Origin: Nocardia tengchongensis
GTDB taxonomy: Bacteria > Actinomycetota > Actinomycetes > Mycobacteriales > Mycobacteriaceae
DNA: 64,000 nucleotides
Assembly: GCF_018362975.1 (NCBI RefSeq)
Contig: NZ_CP074371.1
Location: forward strand, 1,798,001 to 1,862,000
Reading direction: 5' to 3'
The position numbers were made by a program, and so were the translations under genes. This document shows, piece by piece, positions 8,125 to 17,228 of this stretch (position 1 is the stretch's first letter; every line of letters begins with the position of its first letter). A model generated the notes under the pieces. The model was not told the origin of the DNA and ran no database searches. It saw only the letters and a program-made list of their open reading frames with translations.

Positions 8125-10408
8125 GTGAACTCTCGGCCCGAGCGCTCGCCCGCTTTTCCGCCGACTGGGAATCCACCCTGCGCGGCGACCGCCGCGAACC
8201 CCCGCCCCTGGCCGGCTACCTGCCCGACGGGCGCGCGGTCCGGCTCGAGGTCCTCACCGACCTGGTGCGGGTGGACATGCGGCAGCGCTGGCGGCGCGTC
8301 GGCCTGGAGAAGCGGATCGCGGAATACCGCAATGAATTCCCGGAGATGGAAGCCAGCCCGGACTTCGCCGACCTGGTGTGCGAGGAATTCGTGGCGCGCA
8401 GTCGCCGCCGGCCGCTCGACGTGGACGCCTTCACCGCCGAATACCCGGAGGTCGCCGCCGAGATCCGCGCCCGCTTCACTGGCGAGAACCCGCCGCCCCC
8501 ACCCCCGGTGCTGCCCGAGGGCATCGAAACCGGTCGCCGCCTCGACGATTTCGACCTGCTCACCTACCTCGGCGGCGCCGAGCACAGCCGCATGTTCCTC
8601 GCGCGCCAGCGCTCCATGCAGCGACTGGTCGCGGTGCGGGTGGAGGCGGGGGCGGACTGCGACACCGACACCGTCGCCCAGCTCGACCACCAGTACATCG
8701 TGCGCGTCTTCGACCAGCGGCTGATCGCGGACGGCAGCACCGGGAAACCGTTGCGGCTGCTGTACATGCAGTACGTGCCCGGCGGCACCGCCGAGGGCGT
8801 GCTGGCCCAGTTTCACCGGGAAGCCCCGACGGCCGCGAACGGCCACAAGCCCGGCCGGGTCATCCATCGGGGCGCCGCCGCGAATGGTGGGCCCGATGGC
8901 GGCCTGCTGCTGCGGGCCATCGATTCCGCCATGGAGGCCAAGGGCGAGAGCCGCCCCTCCGGGTCGCCGGTGCGCACCGAGATCGCCGCCCTGAGCTGGC
9001 CGGAAACCGTCGCCTGGGTGGGGCGGCGGCTGGCCGAGGCCCTCGAATACGGAGAGCGCCAAGGGTGCTGCACCACGATATCCGGCCCGCCAAAGTGCTG
9101 TTCACGGCCGAGGGCGTGCCGAAACTCGCGGATTTCGCACTGGGGCCGATGTATTGGAGCACCGGGGTCACCGATGCGCATGGCGCGGGCGCGAATGATG
9201 CCGGGGCACTGCGATATCGATCCCCCGAGGCGCTGGCGACGCTGCTGAATCCGGCCGCGCCGGCGCCGGAATCTCCGAGCGACATCTACTCGCTCGGTAT
9301 GGTGCTGTGGGAAATGCTCACCGGCACACTGCCGTTCGACGACTCCGAGGTGGTCGATGCCGAGACGGCTGAGCCGGGGGCGGCGCCGAACAGGGCCGAG
9401 GTGGTGCGGGCACTGCTGGCCCGCCGGATGGCCGGTGTCCCGCCGGAAGCGCTGGACGACCTCCCGCCCGACACCCCGGCCACACTGCGCCGGGTGCTGC
9501 TGGAATGCCTGCGCCCCGACGCCGCCCGGCGCTGGCAGAGCGGCGCTCAGCTGGCCGGGCAGCTGGACCTGTGCCTGGACCCCGACGCCCGGGACCTGGT
9601 GGACCCGCCCGCGCACACGCTCTGGGCGCGATTGCGGGCCTGGCCGGTGCCGATCGCGATGCTGTGCGTCGGCCTGCCGAACGCACTGGCCAGTTGGTAC
9701 AACATCCAGATCAACCAGAGCCTCATCGTGAACGAGCTGTCGGCGGCGGATCAGCACCGGTTCGAGCAGGTGGCGCTGGTCACCAATCTGGCGGCCTTCC
9801 CGGTGGCGGCGCTGCTGTTGTTGTGGCTGGCGCGGCGGCCGCTGACCGTGTCGTATCGGCTGGGGCGCGGGCACGACTACACACCGGATCAGCTGGCCCG
9901 GGCGCGCTCCGACACCCTGCTGATCGGGGAGCGGGTGGTGTGGGTGCCGTTCGTGATGTGGCTGATCGCCGGGATCGTGTGGCCGCTGGCGCTGGCGTGG
10001 GAGGGAGCGGACCTGCCGCACATGGCGTTCGCGCATTTCTTCACCGCGCAGGTGGTGTGCGCGACCATCGCGCTGGCCTATCCGTTCTTCCTCATCATGG
10101 TGTACGCGGTGCGGTCGCTGTATCCGCAGTTGCTGGCGCGCGGTTCGGTCGGGCACGCGGACCGGCGGCAGTTGGCGGCGCTGGCGCGGCGCAGCAATTT
10201 CTATCTGGCCGCGGCGGCCTCGGTGCCGTTGCTGGGCGTGGCCAGCGTGACCTTCGTGTCGACCGCGGATCTGGGGCTGGTGATCGTGCCGTTGCGGATC
10301 CTCAGCGTGGGCGGGGTGCTGGCGTTCGTGGTGATCTACCGGTTGTCACGGATGCTGGAGGCCGATCTGGCGGCGCTGGTTCGCGCCATTCCCGAAGGCG
10401 GGCACTGA
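8121..10408 (+). pseudogene. Membrane pseudokinase paralogue of the upstream kinase, broken by a 1-base frameshift
   Basis: GTG 8121 overlaps the upstream kinase stop (GTGA), implying coupled translation. The protein repeats the upstream architecture without the STR linker: N-terminal domain (LAGYLPDG, IAEYRNEFPEM, EEFVARS), kinase fold from about residue 140, and six C-terminal membrane segments. Key catalytic residues are lost: the glycine loop reads LGGAEHSRMFL, the VAIK lysine is Arg (AVRVE, residue 173), HRDxKxxN reads HHDIRPAK, and DFG reads DFA. The frame breaks at the GGG of 9063-9065, where the paralogue has GGGG. One added G gives a continuous protein of about 762 residues. The break is probably a base-calling error; the residue losses are real and indicate a pseudokinase. 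Confidence 0.83.
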
Positions 10409-10415
10409 TTCCCCG

Positions 10416-10421
10416 TAGGCT
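10416..10421 (+). promoter_or_regulatory. -10 box of a leaderless promoter
   Basis: TAGGCT stands six bases before the GTG start at 10428, the spacing of leaderless actinobacterial transcripts that begin at the start codon. Confidence 0.5.
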
Positions 10422-10427
10422 CGGGGG

Positions 10428-11105
10428 GTGGCGATACGCGGCAGTGTCGAAACCTCCCTGGCGGAGTTGGCGGCGCGTGTCCGCCGCCGCGCCGAAGGTC
10501 ATTCCGGTCGGTTTCTGCTGGGGATCGCGGGCCCGCCCGGCGCGGGCAAATCCACCCTCGCCCGCGGCATCCGCGACGAACTGAACCTCGCCGCCGGCGC
10601 CGCCATCGCCGACGTCGCACCCATGGACGGCTTCCACCTCACCAACGCGCAACTCCGCGCCGCCGGCATCCTCGACCGCAAGGGCGAACCCGAGACCTTC
10701 GACGCCGCAGGCTATGTGGCCCTGCTGCGCACACTGCGCGACACCACCCCCGGCGCGCCCGTCCCCTGGCCCACCTACGACCGCGACATCCACGAACCGG
10801 TCCCCGGCGGCGTCGTCTTCGACCACCACACCATTGTGATCACCGAGGGCAATTACCTGCTCCTCGACGACCCCGCCTGGGCCGCCGTCCGCCCCCAGCT
10901 CGACGAGGCCTGGTACCTGGACGTGCCGCGCCCCATCATCGAACAACGGCTGCTGCGCCGACATATTCGCGGCGGCCGCACCCCGGAAGCCGCCCGCAGC
11001 AAGGTGACCCACAGCGACCTGCGCAACGCCGTCCTGGTCGAATCCACCCGCACCCGAGCCGATCTGGTGCTGCGCAAAGCGGGCCGCGGCTACCGCATCG
11101 ACTGA
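10428..11105 (+). CDS. P-loop nucleoside/nucleotide kinase family protein (FrcK/PanK-like)
   Basis: This 225-residue ATP-dependent kinase has a Walker A motif GPPGAGKSTLARG at about residues 35-47, the PMDGFHL motif typical of the phosphoribulokinase/uridine kinase/pantothenate kinase superfamily, then WPTYDRDIHEPVP and ITEGNYLLLDDPAW. This is the set seen in fructose-transport kinase and YfdH/CoaA-like homologues. Phosphorylation of a sugar or nucleoside is likely, but the substrate is unknown. Its last 16 bases overlap the convergent PfkB-family kinase gene. A leaderless promoter is suggested at 10416. It follows the pseudokinase gene by only 19 bases, so read-through is also possible. Confidence 0.85.
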   Translation: MAIRGSVETSLAELAARVRRRAEGHSGRFLLGIAGPPGAGKSTLARGIRDELNLAAGAAIADVAPMDGFHLTNAQLRAAGILDRKGEPETFDAAGYVALLRTLRDTTPGAPVPWPTYDRDIHEPVPGGVVFDHHTIVITEGNYLLLDDPAWAAVRPQLDEAWYLDVPRPIIEQRLLRRHIRGGRTPEAARSKVTHSDLRNAVLVESTRTRADLVLRKAGRGYRID

Positions 11106-11983
11106 GTATCGTGGTGCCGCATCCACTCCCGGGTGCCGACGAACCGGCAGGAGGCACCGGCCACCGCCGCGGCCCGCCGCAGGGCGTCCGGGAAATCCGC
11201 GCCGCGCTCGTGGAAGTGACAGAACGCGCCGTGCAGGATGTCGCCCGCGCCGAGGGTGTCGATCGCGGGCACGACGGGGACTGGAATCTCACCGCGCCCG
11301 CCCGGCATCGAATAGCGGATCGGGCCGCCGCCACCGGTGATCGCCACCAACTGCGGGCCCGCCGCGTGCAGGTGGTCGAACACCGCATCGGCCGAATCAG
11401 CCGGTACCCCAGGGGGAACGAAGACACTCGAACAGACGGCGATGTCCACCACCGGCAGCAGGTCGGCGTGCGCAGGCCGCCAGCGTCCCGCATCCAGCAC
11501 CACCGGCACGCCCGCGGCCCGCGCGGCCGTCGCCAGCCGCACGGCATGGTCGGGATAGTGCCCGTCGACCAGCAGCAGCGAAGCGCCCGCGAGCACGTCG
11601 GCCGCCGTATCGTCCAGGCCCGGGTGGATGCGGGATCCGTCCAGCGACACGATGGTGCGGGTGGCCGCCCCGGTGGCCACGATGATCGAGGAGACCGGCG
11701 GCTGCTGAGTGCCGTCGGGGGTGAGATCCACCGCGGTGACCCTGTGCTGGTGCAGATCGCCGCGAATCAGTTCCGCCAGTGGATGTTTGCCCAAGGCGGT
11801 GACCAGCGCCGGATTTGCGCCGGACAGGAACGCGTAGGTGATCGCGGCATTGGCCGCGGGTCCGCCCGCGCCCAGGAACAGGTCGGCGGCCTGGGTCTTG
11901 GAGTCCTCGGCGGGATACCGGTCGACGGCATAGGCGAGATCCAATGTCGACAATCCGGCGAAAACCGCTCTCCTGCTACCCAT
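11090..11983 (-). CDS. PfkB-family carbohydrate/nucleoside kinase
   Basis: The 297-residue protein has the ribokinase fold: N-terminal LDLAYAVDRYP, the GG motif in FLGAGGPAANAAI (about residue 38), and the C-terminal signature AIDTLGAGDILHGAF with the catalytic Asp (about residue 245). It should phosphorylate the hydroxymethyl group of a sugar or nucleoside; the substrate is not predictable. The 3' end overlaps the convergent P-loop kinase gene by 16 bases. Two small-molecule kinases end to end may share a sugar or nucleoside pathway, but this is inference. Confidence 0.85.
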   Translation of the reverse strand: MGSRRAVFAGLSTLDLAYAVDRYPAEDSKTQAADLFLGAGGPAANAAITYAFLSGANPALVTALGKHPLAELIRGDLHQHRVTAVDLTPDGTQQPPVSSIIVATGAATRTIVSLDGSRIHPGLDDTAADVLAGASLLLVDGHYPDHAVRLATAARAAGVPVVLDAGRWRPAHADLLPVVDIAVCSSVFVPPGVPADSADAVFDHLHAAGPQLVAITGGGGPIRYSMPGGRGEIPVPVVPAIDTLGAGDILHGAFCHFHERGADFPDALRRAAAVAGASCRFVGTREWMRHHDTQSMR

Positions 11984-11990
11984 GCCGCCG

Positions 11991-11996
11991 ACCCTA
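11991..11996 (-). promoter_or_regulatory. -10 box of a leaderless promoter for the PfkB kinase gene
   Basis: On the minus strand TAGGGT lies seven bases before the ATG at 11983, so the transcript is expected to start at or near the ATG. Confidence 0.5.
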
Positions 11997-12003
11997 CGAC
12001 GAG

Positions 12004-12834
12004 CTAGTCGCGCACCCGATGCTCGTACGCCTTGCGCGCGTCGCCGTCCACGTCGTCGAGGAACGCCGTCTGCGAACCGAGCGCCCGCCCGATGGCGTCA
12101 CCCACCGACTGCGGCAGCAGGCCGACGGCCTGGGCGATGACACCCGCGACGGCCGTGACCCGCGCCTTCGCCTTGGGCTTCACGATCAGCTCGGCGATGG
12201 CGTCGGCGATCTCCTCCGGCTCGGCCGGTCGCATCAGCTTGGGCAGCGAAACCCCCGCGCCCAGTTCGGTTTTGGTGAGCGTCGGCAGCACCGAGGAGAA
12301 CGCGAGACCGGTGCCCCGGTACTCCTCGCGCAGCGTGTCGGTGAAGCCGAGCACCGCGTGCTTGCTCGCGTTGTAGGTGGCCAGACCCGGAATGTGGCTC
12401 TCGCCCGCCAGCGACGCGATATTGATGACGTGCCCGCGCCCGCGCGGCAGCATGCGCGCGATGGCCAGCTTGGAGCCGAGGATCACGCCGTACACGTTGA
12501 TGTCGAGAATGCGGCGGGTGATCTGATCCGGCTCGTCCACCAGACGCCCGGTGGGCATGATCCCGGCATTGTTGATCAGTACGTCGATCGGGCCGAGGCG
12601 TCGTTCCACCTCGTCGAGGAAGCCCTCGAAGGACTGCTGGTCGGTGACGTCCAGCTTGCCGTAGACGTCGAAATCCCGTGCGGTGCCGGATTCTTTGACG
12701 GTGGTCTCGTCGATGTCGCCGATGGCGATCTTCGCGCCGAGGGCCTGCAGGGCGGTCGCGGTGGCCAGGCCGATGCCGCGCGCGCCGCCGGTGATCACCA
12801 CGACCTTGCCGGCGATGGTTCCGAAGTCGGTCAT
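12004..12834 (-). CDS. Short-chain dehydrogenase/reductase
   Basis: A 276-residue SDR with the cofactor motif TGGARGIG near residue 17, NNAG near 88, and the Ser-Tyr-Lys catalytic set in NIASLAG ... YNASKHA. Acidic residues after beta-2 (IGDID) suggest NAD(H) preference. The ATG overlaps the stop of the aldehyde dehydrogenase gene (ATGA), so the two are one translationally coupled unit. Together they could oxidise an alcohol via an aldehyde to an acid. The C-terminal 70 residues (IVKPKAKARVTAVAG onward) form the extension common in mycobacterial and nocardial SDRs of lipid metabolism. Substrate unknown. Confidence 0.9.
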   Translation of the reverse strand: MTDFGTIAGKVVVITGGARGIGLATATALQALGAKIAIGDIDETTVKESGTARDFDVYGKLDVTDQQSFEGFLDEVERRLGPIDVLINNAGIMPTGRLVDEPDQITRRILDINVYGVILGSKLAIARMLPRGRGHVINIASLAGESHIPGLATYNASKHAVLGFTDTLREEYRGTGLAFSSVLPTLTKTELGAGVSLPKLMRPAEPEEIADAIAELIVKPKAKARVTAVAGVIAQAVGLLPQSVGDAIGRALGSQTAFLDDVDGDARKAYEHRVRD

Positions 12835-14465
12835 CACAGCCCCCGCACGGTCTTGACGATGGCGGGCACGTTGAACCGCCGCAGTCCGCGGGTGCCCGCG
12901 GCCCGCATGGCGCTCATCGCGAACATCAGCTTGGGCGGCGAATACGGGAACCACAGCGGCTCTTTGGTCATCGTCGGCAGGATCGGCTTGGTGATGGCCT
13001 GCTGGCGGCAGTACTTGCGGACGCCGTTGGGGCCGCCCCAGCGCGCGCCGGTGCCGGACTGGCCCCAGCCGCCCATGGGCAGCGCGAAGCTGAACATGTT
13101 GGCGAACACGTCGTTGATGTTGACCGCGCCCGCATTCAGCCGGCGCGCAACGCGTTCGGCGCGATCGTTGTCGCCCGACCACACCGAGGCGGACAGGCCG
13201 TAGATCGAATCATTGGCCAGCCGAATGGCTTCCGCCTCGTTCGCCACCTTCATGACCGGCAGGGTGGGGCCGAAGGTCTCCTCGGTCATGCAGGTCATGG
13301 TGTGGTCGACGTCGGCGAGCACGGTCGGCTCGAACAGGGTGCCGACGCCGGTTCGCTTGCCGCCGGTGGTGATTCGCGCTCCCGCCTTGACGGCTTCCTC
13401 CACATGCCGCTGCACGATCTGCGCCTGGTTCTCGTTGGCCAGCGCGCCCATGTCGTACTGCGGCTTGCGGCCGTCCACGCCTTGGCGGACCTCCTTGACC
13501 GCGGCGGTCAGCTTCGCCAGGAACTCGTCGTAGACAGCGGCTTCCACGTATACGCGCTCCACCGAGATGCACACCTGCCCGGCATTGAACAGCCCGCCGA
13601 AGGCGATGCCGTGCGCGGCGCGGTCCAGGTCGGCGTCGGCCAGCACGATGGCCGGGTCCTTGCCGCCGAGTTCCAGGCTGAACGGGATCATCCGCTCGGT
13701 GCAGGCCGCGGCGATCTTGCGGCCGGTGGCGGTGGAGCCGGTGAACTGGATGTAGTCGGCATTGCCGACCACGGCCGCGCCGGTCTCGCCCGCGCCGGTG
13801 ACGATGTCGAACACCGGGGGAGCGCCGATCTCACGCCAGCCGCGGGCCAGTTCGACGGCCGAGAGCGGAGTCACCTCGGACGGCTTGAGGATGACCGCCG
13901 CGCCCGCGGCCAGCGCCGGGATGACGTCGATGACCGGCATGGCCAGCGGGAAGTTCCACGGGGTGATCACACCGACCACCGGGTAGGGCCGGAACACGGT
14001 GGTCAGCTGCTTGACCCGGGCCAGCGGGCTGTGCGGCGAAGGGTGTTCGTCGGCAAGGAATTTCGCGGCGCGGCGGGCGTAGTAGCCGGTGAGGTCGACC
14101 GAGAACGCCGGGTCGATGAGCGAGTCCACGCGGGCCTTGCCGGTCTCGGACTGCAGCACGTCGGCCAGGTGGTCGGTGTTGTCGACCAGCCAGTCCTGCA
14201 GCTCGAGCAGCCACTCCTTGCGGCCGTCGGGGCCCAGGGCCTCCCAAGCGGGCTGGTGCGCGCGCAGTTCGCGGACCTTGGCCGCCACGGTGTCGGCCGA
14301 GTCGATCGGGACGGTGCCCGCCAGCGCGCCGGTCGCGGGATTACGGACCTCGAGTTCGGTGGCCGGGGCGGCTTCCGGCTTCGGGGCGGCCTTCACGGCG
14401 GTCCCGGCGGTCTTGCGGGTCCCGGTCTTGCGAGCGGTGCCCGCGGCCGGTTCGGTATTGGTCAC
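12834..14465 (-). CDS. Aldehyde dehydrogenase family protein with a basic N-terminal tail
   Basis: This 543-residue NAD(P)-dependent aldehyde dehydrogenase has FTGSTATGRKIA (cofactor loop), ELGGKDPAIV with the general-base Glu, and the nucleophile in NAGQVCISVERVYV. It is closest to the succinate-semialdehyde/GabD2-like group by eye. GTG 14465 has GGGGAGAGG upstream. The first 45 residues are an unusual Ala/Lys/Thr-rich tail (RKTGTRKTAG) before the fold starts at LEVRNPATGALAGTVP. Transcription starts divergently from the PucR-type regulator, which is the obvious candidate controller, and the SDR gene is coupled downstream. Confidence 0.9.
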   Translation of the reverse strand: MTNTEPAAGTARKTGTRKTAGTAVKAAPKPEAAPATELEVRNPATGALAGTVPIDSADTVAAKVRELRAHQPAWEALGPDGRKEWLLELQDWLVDNTDHLADVLQSETGKARVDSLIDPAFSVDLTGYYARRAAKFLADEHPSPHSPLARVKQLTTVFRPYPVVGVITPWNFPLAMPVIDVIPALAAGAAVILKPSEVTPLSAVELARGWREIGAPPVFDIVTGAGETGAAVVGNADYIQFTGSTATGRKIAAACTERMIPFSLELGGKDPAIVLADADLDRAAHGIAFGGLFNAGQVCISVERVYVEAAVYDEFLAKLTAAVKEVRQGVDGRKPQYDMGALANENQAQIVQRHVEEAVKAGARITTGGKRTGVGTLFEPTVLADVDHTMTCMTEETFGPTLPVMKVANEAEAIRLANDSIYGLSASVWSGDNDRAERVARRLNAGAVNINDVFANMFSFALPMGGWGQSGTGARWGGPNGVRKYCRQQAITKPILPTMTKEPLWFPYSPPKLMFAMSAMRAAGTRGLRRFNVPAIVKTVRGL

Positions 14466-14620
14466 GATGTGCCTCTCCCCGTGCGCTACGTTGCGATGGC
14501 GAGCTGTGTTCCAGTTCACCGGACTATGATCGTGACACAATTTCGCGAGCCCATGCTTGGCCAATCGGGTCAATTGTTCCGGTCGGTTTTGTGCTCTGAG
14601 TACAACCCGGGGAGACACCC

Positions 14621-15889
14621 GTGACCACCACCGTGAACAGCGCCGAGATCCGGCAGTGGATCGCCGACTTCGTCGCCGAAACCCTGCCCGCCGCCACCCT
14701 CGAAGAGGTCGTCACCCGGCTCGACAACGCCATCATCGCCCGCATCCCGGAACTGCGGGACCGCGACATGCGCCGTGACCTGGCCGCCAGCAGCCGCGCC
14801 CACGCGGTCGCCGTGCTCAGCGGCCTCACCCAGGACCGTTTCGACTACCCGGTCCCCGAGGAGGCGCACGCCTTCGCTCGCACCGTCGCCCGCCGCGGCT
14901 ACGACGTGCGCCTGCTGCTGCGCGTCTACCACCTCGGCCAGGAAGCCTGCATCGACTACATGACCGAGGTGCTCGAACAGCGGCAGCTGCCCCGCGACAT
15001 CGAAAGATCGCTGCTGCTGCGGCTTTTCGACCGCACCACGCGCTGGGTCAGCACCTCGGTCGAAACCCTCACCGACACCTACATGGCCGAACGGGAACGC
15101 GGCCTGCGCGCCGCCCTCACCCAGCGCGCCGAGATCGTGCGCACCCTGCTCGACGGCGCCGAGGTGGACACCGAAAGCGCTTCCGCCCGGCTCGGATACC
15201 GGCTCACCCAGCGGCACCTGGCGCTGGTGGTGTGGACCGACGAGGACGCCGCACCGCTGCCGCCGGACGGCAGCGGCGAGGCCGTGGGCCGGCTCGACCG
15301 GATCGTGGCCCGCTACGCGGGCACCCTCGGCAACGGCAGCCTGCTCACCGTCCCCTCGGGCGCGTCCGCGCTGTGGGCCTGGATCGGCGTGGACGGCGAC
15401 CCGCCGGAGCCGGGCGATCCGGTCTGGTCGGTGGACGCGCCCGTGCGGGTGGCCGTCGGCGTGCCCGCCGCGCACACCGCCGGGTTCCGGGACAGCCACC
15501 GCGAGGCGGTCGCGGCCCGGCAGGTCGCCGAGCGCGCCCGGCCACTCCGGACGGGGAACGGGGACGGCGCCGCGCGGGTGCTGCACTACTCGGAGGTGGA
15601 GGTCGCCTACCTGGCGGGAACCGACGAGGCCGCCATGCGGTCGCTCATCGAACGGGAACTGGGCGCGCTCGCCGCACCCGACGCGCAGTCGGCGCGATTG
15701 CGCGAAACCTTGCATGCCTACCTGCGAGCCCGGCGCAGCCCCGACGCGGCCGCGAAAACGCTCGGCGTGCACAAGAACACGGTGCGATACCGCGTTCAGC
15801 GCATAGAAGAACTACTCGGTCACTCGCTCGACCAGCGCGGTCCCCGCCTGGAGATCGCACTCGACTGCGTGCGGGTGTACGGCGTGTGA
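14621..15889 (+). CDS. PucR-family transcriptional regulator
   Basis: The 422-residue protein has an N-terminal RsbRD-like helical region (residues 1-150), a GGDEF-like/central part with VVWTDEDAAPLP, and a C-terminal PucR helix-turn-helix from about residue 358 (LRETLHAYLRARRS, then AAKTLGVHKNTVRYRVQRI). GTG 14621 is preceded by GGGGAGA. It is divergent from the aldehyde dehydrogenase/SDR pair with a 155-base shared promoter region, so it probably regulates those genes. PucR-type proteins usually respond to a pathway metabolite; which one is unknown. Confidence 0.9.
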   Translation: MTTTVNSAEIRQWIADFVAETLPAATLEEVVTRLDNAIIARIPELRDRDMRRDLAASSRAHAVAVLSGLTQDRFDYPVPEEAHAFARTVARRGYDVRLLLRVYHLGQEACIDYMTEVLEQRQLPRDIERSLLLRLFDRTTRWVSTSVETLTDTYMAERERGLRAALTQRAEIVRTLLDGAEVDTESASARLGYRLTQRHLALVVWTDEDAAPLPPDGSGEAVGRLDRIVARYAGTLGNGSLLTVPSGASALWAWIGVDGDPPEPGDPVWSVDAPVRVAVGVPAAHTAGFRDSHREAVAARQVAERARPLRTGNGDGAARVLHYSEVEVAYLAGTDEAAMRSLIERELGALAAPDAQSARLRETLHAYLRARRSPDAAAKTLGVHKNTVRYRVQRIEELLGHSLDQRGPRLEIALDCVRVYGV

Positions 15890-15900
15890 GCCCGCCTGGC

Positions 15901-16170
15901 TCAGCTGGCCTCCTCCGCGACGGCCTCCCGGGCGGCGCGGCGCCGGGTCGGCGGCTCGCCCTCCGAGGCCCGGCGTTCGGGTAATTCGGCCAGCAATTGG
16001 GTGGTGGCCGCGGCGATCGCGGCGACCGCCTTGTCCACCGCGGTCTTGGTAGTCGTCGTCAATCCGGACACCCCGCCGACTTTCCGCACGTATTCCTGTG
16101 CCGCGGCATAGATTTCCTGCTCTGTGGCGGCCGGTGTCAGCCCGCGCAGCAGGGTGATGTTCCCACTCAT
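15901..16170 (-). CDS. DUF2277 family protein
   Basis: An 89-residue protein beginning MSGNITLLRGLTP, then AATEQEIYAAAQEYVRKVGG and a helical AIAAATTQLLAEL segment. This matches the DUF2277 layout (family members usually start MCRNI...L..FEPPAT). The second residue here is Ser instead of Cys, which removes the near-universal N-terminal Cys. The tail is charged and probably disordered. Function unknown. It converges with the PucR gene (11-base gap) and is divergent from the DUF1266 gene. Confidence 0.8.
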   Translation of the reverse strand: MSGNITLLRGLTPAATEQEIYAAAQEYVRKVGGVSGLTTTTKTAVDKAVAAIAAATTQLLAELPERRASEGEPPTRRRAAREAVAEEAS

Positions 16171-16364
16171 GCCAGCAGAGGTTAGCGCCCGATTACCCGC
16201 TGTGACAGGGCAAGATTCAGACAATTGCGTGACTGGGCCGCGAACGGCGCGCCGGAATTTCGGACCGAATGGTTTGCCGATTATTCGCACCCGGCGCGAT
16301 CGGTGTGGCAGACGCGATCGGCGAATAGTCGGCCACTCCAAGATCGATGGGGAACAATCGGGTT

Positions 16365-17189
16365 ATGCCCGCCCGCGACGTACCGACGCTGACCACATTT
16401 CCCTATCCGGAGCTGGACCAGCGCGAGGACGATCACTGGTCCGGTGCGCAGGTCTCCGACGACGAACTGCGCGCGCTCGCGCTCGGCGGATTCTATTCCG
16501 CCCGGTGGGACGCCTTCCACGACGCCCTGCTGCTCGGACCCGAACGCGAGCATCCGCTGGGCGATCGCCGCGAACTTGCCATCGACACCCTCACCGGCGC
16601 CTGGGGCATCACCGACGGCACCGAGGCGATGGCCTCGATGGAACAACTCCTCGACGGCATGCACGGCCCGCTCTACGCCCTCGTCCACCCGCTCGTCATG
16701 GCGGCCATCAACTCCCCTGAACGCGATCGCTTCGGCGAACGCGCCGACCGGCACCGCGCCTTCCTACGCCAGGTCGGATCCTTCCGCGGCATGGAGAACC
16801 CGGAGGCCCTGGTCCGCGACTACGACATCTGGTCCCAGGCCATCAAGCTCGGCCTGACCGATCACCTGGTCCGCCCACTACCCACCGACATCCAGGCCTG
16901 GGATCTGGCCCGCGTGGTCGCGGTGGCCCGGATGGCCTACACCGCCGGCTACCTGGACGCCGACGTGGCGTGGGACTACCTGATGCGAGCCCTGCCGCCG
17001 GCGCAGCGCAAATACCGCAACTGGCGGCAATTCGGCGACGCCTACCTGGCCGGGTGGACCTACTGGCAGGCGTGCGAGGACCTGGCGGAACTGAAATCCG
17101 GTGGCGTGGATCGGCGCATGGAATTACTACGCCTATGGATGCGACCCACCAGCCCGTGGCGGCGCATCACTCTGCAGCCGGACGAATAA
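16365..17189 (+). CDS. DUF1266 domain-containing protein
   Basis: A 274-residue protein from ATG 16365 (an in-frame ATG at 16347 would add six residues; GGGGAA precedes the inner start). It contains GAWGITDGTEAMASMEQLLDG, AWDLARVVAVARMAYTAGYL and AWDYLMRALPPAQ, the Trp-rich helical motifs of DUF1266. No signal peptide or membrane segment is visible, so it should be cytoplasmic. Function unknown. A strong bidirectional hairpin separates it from the convergent gene at 17229. Confidence 0.82.
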   Translation: MPARDVPTLTTFPYPELDQREDDHWSGAQVSDDELRALALGGFYSARWDAFHDALLLGPEREHPLGDRRELAIDTLTGAWGITDGTEAMASMEQLLDGMHGPLYALVHPLVMAAINSPERDRFGERADRHRAFLRQVGSFRGMENPEALVRDYDIWSQAIKLGLTDHLVRPLPTDIQAWDLARVVAVARMAYTAGYLDADVAWDYLMRALPPAQRKYRNWRQFGDAYLAGWTYWQACEDLAELKSGGVDRRMELLRLWMRPTSPWRRITLQPDE

Positions 17190-17195
17190 TCCGCG

Positions 17196-17223
17196 AGGTT
17201 TGGGGGCCGAGGCCCCCAAACCT
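17196..17223. terminator. Bidirectional terminator between convergent genes
   Basis: AGGTTTGGGGGCC (17196-17208) and GGCCCCCAAACCT (17211-17223) are perfect complements, giving at least an 11-bp stem. The A/T tracts at the stem base would act as U runs in either direction. Confidence 0.8.
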
Positions 17224-17228
17224 TCGCG

